Source: AC-32 sp963754265 (GTDB lineage Bacteria; Actinomycetota; Thermoleophilia; Gaiellales; Gaiellaceae). From it: a stretch of DNA of 64,000 bases. The DNA lies in the NCBI GenBank assembly GCA_963754265.1, contig CAVWFB010000008.1, positions 1 through 64,000 of the forward strand. Reading direction: 5' to 3'. Made by a program: the position numbers and the translations under genes. The notes under the pieces were generated by a model. That model was not told where the DNA came from. It did no database searches and saw only the letters and a list, made by a program, of their open reading frames with translations. Shown piece by piece: positions 42,725 through 50,385 of the stretch (the stretch's first letter is position 1; every line of letters starts with the position of its first letter).

Positions 42725-42742
42725 TTGACCCACTTGGGTCAA
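42725..42742. promoter_or_regulatory. Palindromic operator candidate between two cell-wall hydrolase genes
   Basis: TTGACCCA-CT-TGGGTCAA is a perfect 8-bp inverted repeat with a 2-nt spacer. It lies between the divergent starts, 10 bp upstream of the predicted -35 of the NlpC/P60 gene, so one regulator could control both hydrolases. Confidence 0.55.
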
Positions 42743-42751
42743 CAACGCCGT

Positions 42752-42780
42752 TTGCGGTCGTCCGGGCTGGTTGTTAGGGT
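42752..42780 (+). promoter_or_regulatory. Predicted promoter of the NlpC/P60 gene
   Basis: TTGCGG at 42752-42757 and TAGGGT at 42775-42780 are 17 nt apart. The first possible start codon is at 42784, so the transcript would be leaderless if that GTG is used, or have a 5' region of about 85 nt if ATG 42871 is used. Confidence 0.45.
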
Positions 42781-42783
42781 GCC

Positions 42784-43935
42784 GTGCTTGTGACGAACCG
42801 GCCCCTCGCAGGAGGGCGCCTGTCGAGCTTCCAGCCCCCCTCTCGCTCGACTAGACGTAAGGCGCCGGCAATGGTCATCGCATTGGTTTCGGCCTTTGCG
42901 CTGGCTGCTGTTCCCGCATTCGCGGATCCGACTGTTGCGTCCAAACAAGCCGAGGCCCAGAGCGTCCTCGGGCAGATACAGCAGCTCGATTCCAGCCTCG
43001 AGCGGGCAGTCGAGGCGTACAACCTCGCGAACATCAAGCTGTCACGAATCAAGCACGACCTGTCGACGAACACGCACAGCCTCACCGTCGCCAAGAAGAG
43101 CCTCAAGAACGCGCAGAAGGAGCTCTCGTCGCGGCTCGTCGACCTGTACACCTCGGACGAGGGCCAGGACTCCGGGCTGGCGGTGCTGCTCGGCTCTGCG
43201 AGCCTCGACGAGATGCTGAGCAGGATGGATGCCGCCGACCGGGTCTCGCAGCAGGACTCGCTCGTGCTGCGCCAGGTTGCGCACCTGCGTCGCGAGGTGC
43301 AGCAGCGGCAGCGGGAGCTTCAGCATGCCCACGGCGAGCAGGTGCAGGTGGTCGCCGAGCGAGATGCGGCCCGCTCCTCGATCCAGAGCCAGCTCGGCCA
43401 GCGCCAGGCGCTGCTCGGCTCCATTCGCGGCGAGATCGCGAATCTTCAGGCGCAGGAGCGCGAGCAGCAGGCCGCGCTGCAGCGCCACCTGGCGAGTCAG
43501 GTGCAAGCCCAGCAGGCCTCGGCGAGCGACACGGCGCTCGCACAGACGGTTGCACCCGAGCCCACGACGACGATCGCGCCCCCGTCGCGCTACGGCGGCG
43601 TCGTCGGGATCGCGATGCGCTACCTCGGCACGCCGTACGTGTGGGGCGGAGCCTCACCTGGCGGGTTCGACTGCTCGGGGTTCGTGATGTACGTCTTCAG
43701 CCAGATCGGCGTGAGCCTTCCGCACAACGCGGCGGCGCAGTACGGCTACGGCGCCCCGGTCTCGCGTGATGCGCTCCAGCCGGGGGATCTCGTCTTCTTC
43801 GACGGGCTCGGTCACGTCGGCATCTACGTCGGCGGCGGCAGCTTCATTCATGCGCCGCACACGGGCGACGTGGTGAAGGTCTCGTCGCTGAGCGGCTGGT
43901 ACTCGTCGACGTTCGTCGGCGCGCGCCGCCTCTAG
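42784..43935 (+). CDS. NlpC/P60 D,L-endopeptidase with CwlO-like coiled coil
   Basis: Exported peptidoglycan hydrolase, up to 383 residues. A signal peptide (MVIALVSAFALAAVPAFAD) begins at an internal ATG, 42871, which may be the true start; GTG 42784 would add 29 residues. The coiled coil (about 45-250) contains DLYTSDEGQDSGLAVLLGSA and LDEMLSRMDAADRVSQQD, matching the neighbour. The catalytic domain has PYVWGGASPGGFDCSGFV (catalytic Cys), GLGHVGIYVG (His) and FIHAPHTGD (third polar residue). It resembles RipA/CwlO enzymes used in cell separation or elongation. Confidence 0.92.
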   Translation: MLVTNRPLAGGRLSSFQPPSRSTRRKAPAMVIALVSAFALAAVPAFADPTVASKQAEAQSVLGQIQQLDSSLERAVEAYNLANIKLSRIKHDLSTNTHSLTVAKKSLKNAQKELSSRLVDLYTSDEGQDSGLAVLLGSASLDEMLSRMDAADRVSQQDSLVLRQVAHLRREVQQRQRELQHAHGEQVQVVAERDAARSSIQSQLGQRQALLGSIRGEIANLQAQEREQQAALQRHLASQVQAQQASASDTALAQTVAPEPTTTIAPPSRYGGVVGIAMRYLGTPYVWGGASPGGFDCSGFVMYVFSQIGVSLPHNAAAQYGYGAPVSRDALQPGDLVFFDGLGHVGIYVGGGSFIHAPHTGDVVKVSSLSGWYSSTFVGARRL

Positions 43936-45755
43936 TCAGTCGAGTAGAGCTCCTCGATCTCTCGCGCGAAGTGCGCCTCCACGACCCGGCGTTTGAGCTT
44001 CAGCGTCGGCGTGACCTCGTCCTCCTCGGCGGTGAAGTCGCGCGTGAGGATCGTGAAGCGCTTGATCTGCTCGTAGCGCGAGCGGTCGGCGTTCACCCCG
44101 TCGACGACCGCTTGGACGCGCCCGCGGATGGCCGCCGGATCGACGCCCTTCGCCTGCTCGGGGTCGATCGTGACCAGCGCCACGACGTAGGGCCGCTTGT
44201 CTCCGACGACGAGAGCCTGCGAGACGATCGGGGCGGTCTTGAGCGCGTTCTCGAGGTTCTGCGGGGCGACATTCTTGCCGCCTGCGGTGACGAGGATGTC
44301 CTTCTTGCGATCGGTGATGTGGATGAAGCCGTCCTCGTCGATCGAGCCCAGATCGCCTGAGCGCAGCCAGCCGTCCGGGCCGAGCACCTCCCGCGTCGCC
44401 TCGGGGTCCTTGTAGTAGCCGGCGAACACCGTCTCGCTCCGGATCAGAAGCTCCCCGTCTTCGGCGGTGCGCACCTCGAAGCCCGGAAGCGCGGGCCCGA
44501 CCGTGCCGAACCGGAACCGGTTCGGCCGGTTGACCGATGCCGCGGTCGTGCACTCGGTGAGGCCCCAGCCTTCGATGATCAGGATGTCGAGGGTGTGCAG
44601 GAGCTCCCCGATCTCCTTCGCGAGCGGCGCGCCGCCCGAGACCCCGAGCCGCAGCCTGCCACCGAGACGAGCCTTGACCTTGCGGTACACGAGCCGGTCG
44701 GCGAGCCGGTGCCGCAGAGCCAGTCCCGGCGGGACGGGACGCCCTTGCTCTCGTAGCTTGCTCACGCGCCTGCCGGTCCGCAGCGAGAAGTCGAGCAGCC
44801 GCCGCTTCACGCCCCGGGTCTCGTCGAACTGCGCCTGGAGAGCCGTGTGCACCTTCTCGTAGACCCGCGGCACGCTCGGCAGAATCGTCGGTCGCACGAC
44901 CGGCATGACCTCTGCGAGCCGCAGCGGGTCGGGACAGAAGGCGATCGTGTAGCCCGCATAGGCCCCGAGGAGGTGCATCAGCCGTCCGAAGTTGTGGGCC
45001 AGCGGCAGGTAGATGAGCATCACGTCGTCGGAGATCGCGAACTCCGGGACGCGATCGGTGCACGCGGCCATCTCGTAGTAGTTGCGGTGGCGGATCATGC
45101 AGGCCTTGGGCGGGCCGGTCGTGCCCGACGTGTAGATGAACGTGAAGAGGTCGTCCTCCTCGATCGCCGCCTCGGCCTCGGCGAGCGCATTCGGCTGCTC
45201 GGCTGCGTAGGCCCGGCCACGGGCGCGAAGCCCGTCGAGGTCGGCGAACGTGATGACGTGGGGGAGGTCCGCGTCTGCGATCTTCGCCCGCTGTTCCTCG
45301 TCCTCGACCAGCACGCCCACCGCGTCCGAATGCTCGAGCACGTAGGCGCAGTCCTTCGGAGAGCTGTTTGCGTAGATGGCCGCGCCCACGGCGCCGATGA
45401 GGCCGAGTGCGTAGTCGAACAGCGCCCACTCGAGCGTCGACTGGGCCAGGATTCCGAACGCGTCGCCCTTGCGAACGCCGAGTGCGAGCAAGCCGCTGGC
45501 GAGCTCGTCCACGGCGGCTGCGGCCTCGTCCCAGCCGACCTCGCGCCAACCGTCGGGCTCCTCCACGAGGTACGCGGGATTCGTGCGCCCCGCGGTGACG
45601 GCTTTCCGCCACAACCGTGCGATCGTGCGGCCGCCGCCCGCCTGCACGCCGGCCTCGGTGGGCGCTGTTGCCGTCGTCTCGCTCAGGATCTCATCGTACG
45701 TGGCCCCGGGCTGCGCAGGAAAGCACGCGATTGCGGCGAAACGGGCCGGTCCCAC
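43932..45755 (-). CDS. Long-chain fatty acid-CoA ligase (AMP-forming), FadD15-like
   Basis: Activates fatty acids to acyl-CoA through acyl-AMP; up to 607 residues. The P-loop-like motif FTFIYTSGTTGPPKACM, the EGWGLTECTTAASVN motif, and the hinge with DGWLRSGDLGSIDEDGFIHITDRKKDILVTAGGKNVAPQ (in parts) identify the family. GTG 45755 lies only 20 bp from the ku start, so a later start is possible, such as near GRTIARLWRKAV. The stop overlaps the NlpC/P60 gene by 4 bp. Confidence 0.93.
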   Translation of the reverse strand: MGPARFAAIACFPAQPGATYDEILSETTATAPTEAGVQAGGGRTIARLWRKAVTAGRTNPAYLVEEPDGWREVGWDEAAAAVDELASGLLALGVRKGDAFGILAQSTLEWALFDYALGLIGAVGAAIYANSSPKDCAYVLEHSDAVGVLVEDEEQRAKIADADLPHVITFADLDGLRARGRAYAAEQPNALAEAEAAIEEDDLFTFIYTSGTTGPPKACMIRHRNYYEMAACTDRVPEFAISDDVMLIYLPLAHNFGRLMHLLGAYAGYTIAFCPDPLRLAEVMPVVRPTILPSVPRVYEKVHTALQAQFDETRGVKRRLLDFSLRTGRRVSKLREQGRPVPPGLALRHRLADRLVYRKVKARLGGRLRLGVSGGAPLAKEIGELLHTLDILIIEGWGLTECTTAASVNRPNRFRFGTVGPALPGFEVRTAEDGELLIRSETVFAGYYKDPEATREVLGPDGWLRSGDLGSIDEDGFIHITDRKKDILVTAGGKNVAPQNLENALKTAPIVSQALVVGDKRPYVVALVTIDPEQAKGVDPAAIRGRVQAVVDGVNADRSRYEQIKRFTILTRDFTAEEDEVTPTLKLKRRVVEAHFAREIEELYSTD

Positions 45756-45775
45756 TAGAATTCGAAGGCGGCCCC

Positions 45776-46633
45776 ATGCGAACTACCTGGAACGGATCCC
45801 TCAGTTTCGGCCTGGTCACGATCCCGGTCGGGCTCGCGCCTGCCACGGCGCCGAAGGCCCGTGCCTCGGACGTCTCGTTCCGCACGCTGCACCGCGAATG
45901 CAAGACGCCGATCAAGCAGAAGCGCTGGTGCCCGGTGCACGAGCGCGAGGTTCCGTCGGAAGAGCTCGTAAAGGGCTGGGAGGTCTCGAAGGGCCAGTTC
46001 GTGATCGTCGAGGACGCCGATCTCGAGGCGATCGCCCAGCGCGACACCTCGCGCGCGATCGAGATCTCGCGCTTCGTCCCGCTCGAGCAGGTCGACCCGA
46101 TGTACTTCGACCGCACCTACTTCCTTGCGCCGTCGAGCGCCGAGGCCCAGCGGAGGCCCTACGTGCTGCTGCTGAGCGCGATGAAGGAGACGGGCATGGC
46201 CGCGATCGGCCGCATGGTCATCCGTGGCAACGAGAACTTCTGCCTCATTCGCCCAAAGGGCGACGCACTCGTGCTCGAGACGCTCTTCCTCGCAGAGGAC
46301 GTCAAGTCGCAGGTCGAGATCGACGAGGCGGTCGAGGAGATCAAGGTCAAGGAGCCGGAGCTCGAGCTCGCGCGCCAGCTGATCGACGGGCTCGTCGGCG
46401 AGTTCGACCCGACCGAGTTCCATAGCGAGTACCGCGAGAACCTGCGCGAGATGCTGGAGGCGAAGCTGAAGGGCGAGGAGATCGTCGAGCCGGAGCCCGT
46501 CACCGAAGCGCCGGTGGTCGACCTGTTGGAAGCGCTGAAGCGCAGCGTGGCGGCGACCAAGGGTGGCGCGGAGGACGGCGCGAAGCCCGCGCGCAAGAAG
46601 GCCGCGCCCAAGAAGCGCGCAGCAGCGAAGTAA
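45776..46633 (+). CDS. ku: DNA end-binding protein Ku
   Basis: Bacterial homodimeric Ku for non-homologous end joining; 285 residues. ATG 45776 gives MRTTWNGSLSFGLVTIPVGL, the canonical start. The beta-barrel ring core continues through HRECKTPIKQKRWCPVHEREV, FDRTYFLAPSS and RMVIRGNENFCLIRPKG to about residue 250. The C-terminal tail (KPARKKAAPKKRAAAK) is Lys-rich, as in many bacterial Ku proteins that bind DNA or LigD. No ligD is present in the window. Confidence 0.96.
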   Translation: MRTTWNGSLSFGLVTIPVGLAPATAPKARASDVSFRTLHRECKTPIKQKRWCPVHEREVPSEELVKGWEVSKGQFVIVEDADLEAIAQRDTSRAIEISRFVPLEQVDPMYFDRTYFLAPSSAEAQRRPYVLLLSAMKETGMAAIGRMVIRGNENFCLIRPKGDALVLETLFLAEDVKSQVEIDEAVEEIKVKEPELELARQLIDGLVGEFDPTEFHSEYRENLREMLEAKLKGEEIVEPEPVTEAPVVDLLEALKRSVAATKGGAEDGAKPARKKAAPKKRAAAK

Positions 46634-46662
46634 TCGCTACTGACTCCTTGGTTCCTCCGCGC

Positions 46663-46833
46663 TTAGTGGGGCTGTGCGACGGCGCCGAGCGCCTCGAGCT
46701 GTGCCCGGAAGAGGGTCTTGTCGATCTTGCCCTGGTAGATCGGGATGCCTTCTTCGAGGCAAAGGCGAATAACTTCGACGCGGTCGATCCCGAGCTCCTT
46801 CGACAATTCTTCCGGCGTGAGGTGGTTCGGCAT
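46663..46833 (-). CDS. 56-residue protein of unknown function with strong ribosome-binding site
   Basis: ATG 46833 is preceded by GGAAGGAG at 5-nt spacing, the best site in this part of the window. The protein reads MPNHLTPEELSKELGIDR, then VEVIRLCLEEGIPIYQGKID and KTLFRAQLEALGAVAQPH. The pattern of two short helices then a turn resembles a compact helix-turn-helix such as a small excisionase or Fis-like fold, but I cannot assign it. It is preceded on its own strand by a terminator-like hairpin and a second hairpin, so it may be controlled by attenuation. Confidence 0.7.
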   Translation of the reverse strand: MPNHLTPEELSKELGIDRVEVIRLCLEEGIPIYQGKIDKTLFRAQLEALGAVAQPH

Positions 46834-46851
46834 CTCGCTCCTTCCGGCATC

Positions 46852-46885
46852 AAAAAGCCCGCTTGCGCTACAGCGCCGGCGGGCT
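46852..46885 (-). terminator. Terminator-like hairpin just upstream of the 56-residue gene
   Basis: On the minus strand AGCCCGC pairs with GCGGGCT, with an inner GCGCT/AGCGC pair, followed by five T and then the ribosome-binding site of the 56-residue gene 18 nt later. A terminator in a leader, rather than after a gene, suggests attenuation or a riboswitch expression platform. Confidence 0.6.
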
Positions 46886-46906
46886 AGTCGAGTGCTCCTC
46901 GTGGGT

Positions 46907-46941
46907 GTTCGGCAGGAATCAGGGGTCCTGCCTCCCCGAAC
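46907..46941 (-). promoter_or_regulatory. Second leader hairpin, possible aptamer part
   Basis: GTTCGG/CCGAAC form the outer pairs and CAGGA/TCCTG the inner pairs of one irregular hairpin. It lies about 20 nt upstream of the terminator-like hairpin on the minus strand. A possible minus-strand promoter, TTGCTT and TATTCT with a 17-nt spacer, lies just upstream within the start of the alpha/beta hydrolase gene. Confidence 0.45.
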
Positions 46942-46971
46942 AATTCATTGCTCGAAGAATAATCACCGGCG

Positions 46972-47823
46972 GTGACGGAAGCAAAGGTCGAGCTGTCCGG
47001 ATTCGAGGAGCGCTACCTCGACGCCCGCGGCTGCCGGCTCCGCTACCTCGTTGCCGGCCGGGGCGAGCCGCTCCTACTGGTTCACGGGCTCGGCGGCGCG
47101 GCGTCGAACTGGCTCGCGCTCGCGCCGCTGCTCCTTCCGGGCCGGCAGCTCCTCGTGCCCGAGCTTCCCGGCCATGGAGGCTCCGAGCCGCTTCCGGCGG
47201 CGCCGAGCCTGAACGCCTACGCGGACCGGCTCGGGCTCGTCGTGGACCACGCACAGGTTGCTGGGATAGCGGTCGTCGGGCATTCGCTCGGCGGAGCAAT
47301 CGCGCTCCGCCTGGCGATCCGCAGGCCGGAACTCGTCGAACGCCTCGTGCTGGCGGGCGCGGCCGGGATCACGTCGGCCACTCGCCGGTCGCGCTACGCC
47401 CTGACGGTCACGGGCCTGCTCAAGCCAGGCCGGCGGATCGCCCCGCATCGCCGGCGTGTGGCCGGCTCGGCACTGCTGCGAACGCTCGTCTTCGGGCGCT
47501 GGGGCGCCGCCGACCCGCAGGCGCTCCCGCCGGAGGTGGTGGACGGCTTCCTCGCGGGGCCCGCCCGCCACACCGACACGTTCAGCGCCGCGCGGGCCTT
47601 GATGCGGGACGACCCGCGGGCCGATCTCGACCGCGTGCGCTGTCCCGCGCTCGTGCTCTGGGGCGCGCGCGACAACCAGCTCCCCGTCGCCGACGCGTTC
47701 GACTACGCGCGCCGGCTCCGCGCTCCCGTGCGGCTGATCGCCGACTGCGGGCACCTGTTGATCGGCGAGAGGCCCGCCGCCTGCGCGGACGCGATCGAGT
47801 CGTTTCTCGCGGCGAGTAGCTAA
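46972..47823 (+). CDS. Alpha/beta-hydrolase
   Basis: Serine hydrolase of the alpha/beta fold, 283 residues from GTG 46972. LLLVHGLGGAASNW forms the oxyanion region, VVGHSLGGAIALRLA the nucleophile elbow (Ser), LVLWGARDNQLPVADAF the Asp and ADCGHLLIGERP the His. A cap domain lies at about residues 125-205. Similar proteins are annotated as carboxylesterases, proline iminopeptidase-like or meta-cleavage hydrolases, and the substrate cannot be told. It stands alone, followed by tRNA-Pro. Confidence 0.88.
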   Translation: MTEAKVELSGFEERYLDARGCRLRYLVAGRGEPLLLVHGLGGAASNWLALAPLLLPGRQLLVPELPGHGGSEPLPAAPSLNAYADRLGLVVDHAQVAGIAVVGHSLGGAIALRLAIRRPELVERLVLAGAAGITSATRRSRYALTVTGLLKPGRRIAPHRRRVAGSALLRTLVFGRWGAADPQALPPEVVDGFLAGPARHTDTFSAARALMRDDPRADLDRVRCPALVLWGARDNQLPVADAFDYARRLRAPVRLIADCGHLLIGERPAACADAIESFLAASS

Positions 47824-47835
47824 CCTGTGCTCGCT

Positions 47836-47909
47836 CGGGGTGTGGCGCAGCCTGGTAGCGCGCTCCGTTCGGGTCGGAGAGGTCCCCAGTTCAAATCTGG
47901 GCACCCCGA
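47836..47909 (+). tRNA. tRNA-Pro (anticodon CGG)
   Basis: A full cloverleaf can be drawn: acceptor CGGGGTG with CACCCCG, D stem GCGC/GCGC, anticodon stem CTCCG/CGGAG around TTCGGGT (anticodon CGG, reading CCG), and T stem CCCAG/CTGGG around TTCAAAT. CCA is not encoded; the discriminator base is A at 47909. It stands at the left edge of the repeat-bearing accessory stretch. Confidence 0.96.
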
Positions 47910-47919
47910 TCACCGCGTC

Positions 47920-47973
47920 GCGGGGCCCTCTGGCCCCGCTCGCTTCGTGGGGGAACCCTGGTTCCCCCACGAA
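47920..47973. repeat. Two tandem perfect hairpins after tRNA-Pro
   Basis: GCGGGGCC-CTCT-GGCCCCGC at 47920-47939 is followed by TTCGTGGGGGAACC at 47944-47957 with its exact reverse complement at 47960-47973, a 14-bp stem with a 2-nt centre. Neither has a T-run. They may process or terminate the tRNA transcript, or mark an insertion boundary. The rest of the 47974-48069 interval holds no gene I can support. Confidence 0.7.
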
Positions 47974-48069
47974 ACCCTTCCTCGCCGGCGGCCGCATTGT
48001 TCGGCCGTTTGTGGCTGAGCGGGATAACCCGGCTCGGCTGCGAAAGCTCGTCCTGCACGAGGACGCTAG

Positions 48070-48101
48070 CTTGGGCCAGTGTTCGGGAATGACCCCCGAA
48101 G
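48070..48101 (+). repeat. Interspersed repeat, copy A
   Basis: Core TTGGGCCAGTGTTCGGGAAT followed by GACCCCCGAAG. It contains an inverted repeat TTCGGG/CCCGAA. It lies 17 bp beyond the 3' end of the creatininase-like gene (minus strand). Confidence 0.7.
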
Positions 48102-48118
48102 GGCGTTGCCGCCTCCTT

Positions 48119-48799
48119 CTATGCGTCCCATTCTTCGAGACGCGTACGGATCGCCTGCACTGCGGCCTCCCAGAGCCGGCTCTCGTCTTGCGGCGACCGT
48201 TGGTAGAGGCCGCCGAACGAGCCGTCGCCGAGGGCTTCCCTCCACGTCCCGGGGTTTCCGTCCTCGGGCCATTCGACTGGTGGCTTGCGCTGTGCTGGGA
48301 TCACAACGCCGGGAAGCCGCGTCCAGGGGAAGTTCTCCGACCACGACGCATGGTCGTAGTCGGGATCGATCTCCGCCGCGATCTCGTCGGGTCGTCCTTC
48401 CCAAAGCTCATGCCAGACCACCGCCTTGTCCGGCCGGCGTCGTGTCCACGCCCTGCCTGACTCGGTGTTTCCGCCATGACCGTTGACGACGAGGATCCGC
48501 GCGAAGCCCTGGCCGAGCAGCGAATCGACGACGTCCGAGAGGACTGCGACCAGGGTGGACTCCAGAAGCGTGGGGCTGCCCGGGTACGCGGTGAAGCCGG
48601 TCACACCGTATGGCAGCACCGGCAGCACCGGGACCCCGAGCGGCTCGGCGGCCTCAACAGACGCGCGCTCGGCAAGGATGTTGTCGGTCTCGAGAGAGAG
48701 GTAGGCATGCTGCTCGGTCGAGCCGACGGGGAGCACGATCCGGTCGTCTCCGCCCAGGTAGGCCTCGAGCTGCATCCAGTTGAGGTCGCCGACCCTCAC
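48119..48799 (-). CDS. Creatininase-family amidohydrolase
   Basis: Predicted metal-dependent amidohydrolase, 226 residues from GTG 48799. LPVGSTEQHAYLSLETDNILAE holds the Glu, His and Asp metal ligands, and VVNGHGGNTES the second His region. SWSENFPWTR and GDGSFGGLYQRS are the later family blocks. The family includes creatininase, FAPy deformylase-like ArfB and the mycofactocin peptidase MftE. The lack of mycofactocin genes nearby argues against MftE, and substrate is unknown. It is flanked by repeat copies A and B. Confidence 0.88.
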   Translation of the reverse strand: MRVGDLNWMQLEAYLGGDDRIVLPVGSTEQHAYLSLETDNILAERASVEAAEPLGVPVLPVLPYGVTGFTAYPGSPTLLESTLVAVLSDVVDSLLGQGFARILVVNGHGGNTESGRAWTRRRPDKAVVWHELWEGRPDEIAAEIDPDYDHASWSENFPWTRLPGVVIPAQRKPPVEWPEDGNPGTWREALGDGSFGGLYQRSPQDESRLWEAAVQAIRTRLEEWDA

Positions 48800-48837
48800 C
48801 GTGACGCGCGAACGCTAACGCCCAAGCCGAACCCTCG

Positions 48838-48869
48838 GCTGGGCGAGTGTTCCGGAATGTCACCCGAGA
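48838..48869 (+). repeat. Interspersed repeat, copy B
   Basis: Core GCTGGGCGAGTGTTCCGGAA followed by TGTCACCCGAGA. It lies between the start of the creatininase-like gene and the start of the unknown gene at 48923, in the same orientation as the other copies. Confidence 0.7.
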
Positions 48870-48922
48870 CCGACACGGGATGATGCAACCATGCCGACCG
48901 AAGTGCCGACCTCGAGCCGACG

Positions 48923-49792
48923 GTGAGCGAACACCGCGGCGCGCTCGCTTGGGCTAACACGCAGGTCGCGGCGGCGCGCGACGATCCGGCGGTGCGCCTT
49001 GCATTGATGGAGCGGCTGTTCCATGGGCCGACCGGCCGGGCACCGCGTCACCTGCCGTTCAGGCGCGCAGCGCTGTCGTTCATGCGCTGGCAGGCCCAGC
49101 GCGGTCTCCTCAACCCGCTCGACGCGTCGCCGTCGGGCAGCGTCTGGTGGCGGGCAATGAACGAGCGCTTGCTGCGAGACGGATGCGAGTCGATCGCGCT
49201 GCTTGGAGGGCTTCGTGGAGTTCCGTCGTCGCATGCAGTCCGGCTGTGGCTGCAGTTCGCTAGCACCCCGACACCGTCTTGTTGGTATCGGGCTCACAAC
49301 GCCAGCATCGTGGCCGGCTACCTAGAGCACGAAGGGCATGCCGAAGAAGAGACCGCGCCGGAGCGCTTCTTCATGAACGTCGCGCTGGCGCGCGTCCTCT
49401 ACGCGCACGCTCTCGTTGCCGCCCCGCGCCTCGCGCTGGGGCGGTTCGGGGCGCCTGCCCGCTTCCTAGGCGATCCTCGCCTCGGAATGGTGGGAGCGTT
49501 CCTCTCGCTCCGCCGCGTGATCCCAAACCATTACCCGCTCACCCGCGACGTCGAGTGGTACATCGCCGACGAGCAGCGTCTGGGTCGGGTATTCGACTAC
49601 GCGGTGATCGCACCTAGGCTAGAGCGCCTCTACGAGTGGTCGGCGGAGGAGATCGGCGAATCGCGCCTGCTCGGGCTCGTCCGCGACGGCAGCCCGATCT
49701 ACGCGTGGCCGTACGAGCAACGACACGTGTGGCGTGCCCAGGACTTGCCATTCCCGGGCCGGGTACTGGAACGCGTCACGCAGGCTCGCTGA
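48923..49792 (+). CDS. Protein of unknown function (289 residues)
   Basis: GTG 48923 gives MSEHRGALAWANTQVAAARD. The protein is mostly helical, with conserved-looking aromatic blocks such as LERVT, CWYRAHNASIVAGYLEHE, AHALVAAPRLALGRFG, RRVIPNHYPLTRDVEWYIADEQRL and YAWPYEQRHVW. No signal peptide, transmembrane helix or nucleotide-binding motif is apparent. I do not recognise the family. Codon use and GC match neighbours. The 3' end overlaps the convergent deazaflavin nitroreductase gene by 17 bp, and repeats B and C flank the pair. Confidence 0.75.
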   Translation: MSEHRGALAWANTQVAAARDDPAVRLALMERLFHGPTGRAPRHLPFRRAALSFMRWQAQRGLLNPLDASPSGSVWWRAMNERLLRDGCESIALLGGLRGVPSSHAVRLWLQFASTPTPSCWYRAHNASIVAGYLEHEGHAEEETAPERFFMNVALARVLYAHALVAAPRLALGRFGAPARFLGDPRLGMVGAFLSLRRVIPNHYPLTRDVEWYIADEQRLGRVFDYAVIAPRLERLYEWSAEEIGESRLLGLVRDGSPIYAWPYEQRHVWRAQDLPFPGRVLERVTQAR

Positions 49793-50204
49793 GGCGGCCG
49801 CGGCGCCCAAAGCCGGGCAGCTGTTCCTCCAGGTCGAGCATCGCCAGTTTCTCTGAGAGCCGGCAGTACGCGCGCTCCGGAGGCGACAGGCGTGCGAGCA
49901 GCGAGCCGGCCTCCCGCGTAGCGACGACCTCGGGGGCTCCGACGACGAAGGTACGCCCCGCACGGATCACGTGCCCACCCCCGGCGCGTAGGTTGCGAAG
50001 CCACTCCGACTCCTCTCCATAGAGGAGTGCGATGACGAGAGTCCGGCCGCGCCTGAACGCAAAGAGTGGCGTTCGGTACTGGCGGCCCGATCGTCGACCG
50101 CGGTGGAGGATGACCGCCCACGGTGGAACGAGCCAGGCATACAAGCCCTGGATGCGGTTGGTGACGCGCTTGTTGAAGCGCGCGACTCCTCGGGAGAGCT
50201 TCAT
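49776..50204 (-). CDS. Deazaflavin (F420)-dependent nitroreductase-family protein
   Basis: Small split-barrel oxidoreductase of the Ddn/FDOR-B type, 142 residues from ATG 50204 (MKLSRGVARFNKRVTNRIQG). Diagnostic elements are LHRGRRSGRQYRTPLFAFRRG (cofactor phosphate-binding loop), LVIALLYGEESEWLRNLRAGG and the C-terminal RLSPPERAYCRLSEKL. F420 use is inferred from the family and fits an actinobacterial host. An in-frame upstream extension to 50270 is possible but looks non-coding. Confidence 0.85.
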   Translation of the reverse strand: MKLSRGVARFNKRVTNRIQGLYAWLVPPWAVILHRGRRSGRQYRTPLFAFRRGRTLVIALLYGEESEWLRNLRAGGGHVIRAGRTFVVGAPEVVATREAGSLLARLSPPERAYCRLSEKLAMLDLEEQLPGFGRRGRLSEPA

Positions 50205-50340
50205 CGCCTTCTCCCGTGGGCTCGCTGCCGATTGCCTTCGCCGCGCTCGCGATGGACAATCCCGGCGCAAGAGTTCGGCGTACTCGTCCTCACTTCTGGT
50301 GTCAAGGGTGCACGCCGGGACTCTAGGAGCGAAAGTCGTC

Positions 50341-50373
50341 GCATGGGCCGGTGGTCGGGAATGTCACCCGAGC
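50341..50373 (+). repeat. Interspersed repeat, copy C
   Basis: Core GCATGGGCCGGTGGTCGGGA followed by ATGTCACCCGAGC. It lies 13 bp beyond the cupin gene's 3' end and upstream of the nitroreductase gene start. Confidence 0.7.
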
Positions 50374-50385
50374 GTAGCGCCGGTG

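Noticed and set aside
46500..46887. Overlapping open frames on both strands near the ku 3' end other than the 56-residue gene
   Set aside because: None has a ribosome-binding site or protein-like composition. The 56-residue minus-strand frame alone has a strong site and plausible sequence.
48119..48799. Mycofactocin peptidase MftE
   Set aside because: The creatininase fold fits, but no mycofactocin precursor, radical SAM or other mft genes are nearby, so only the family name is given.
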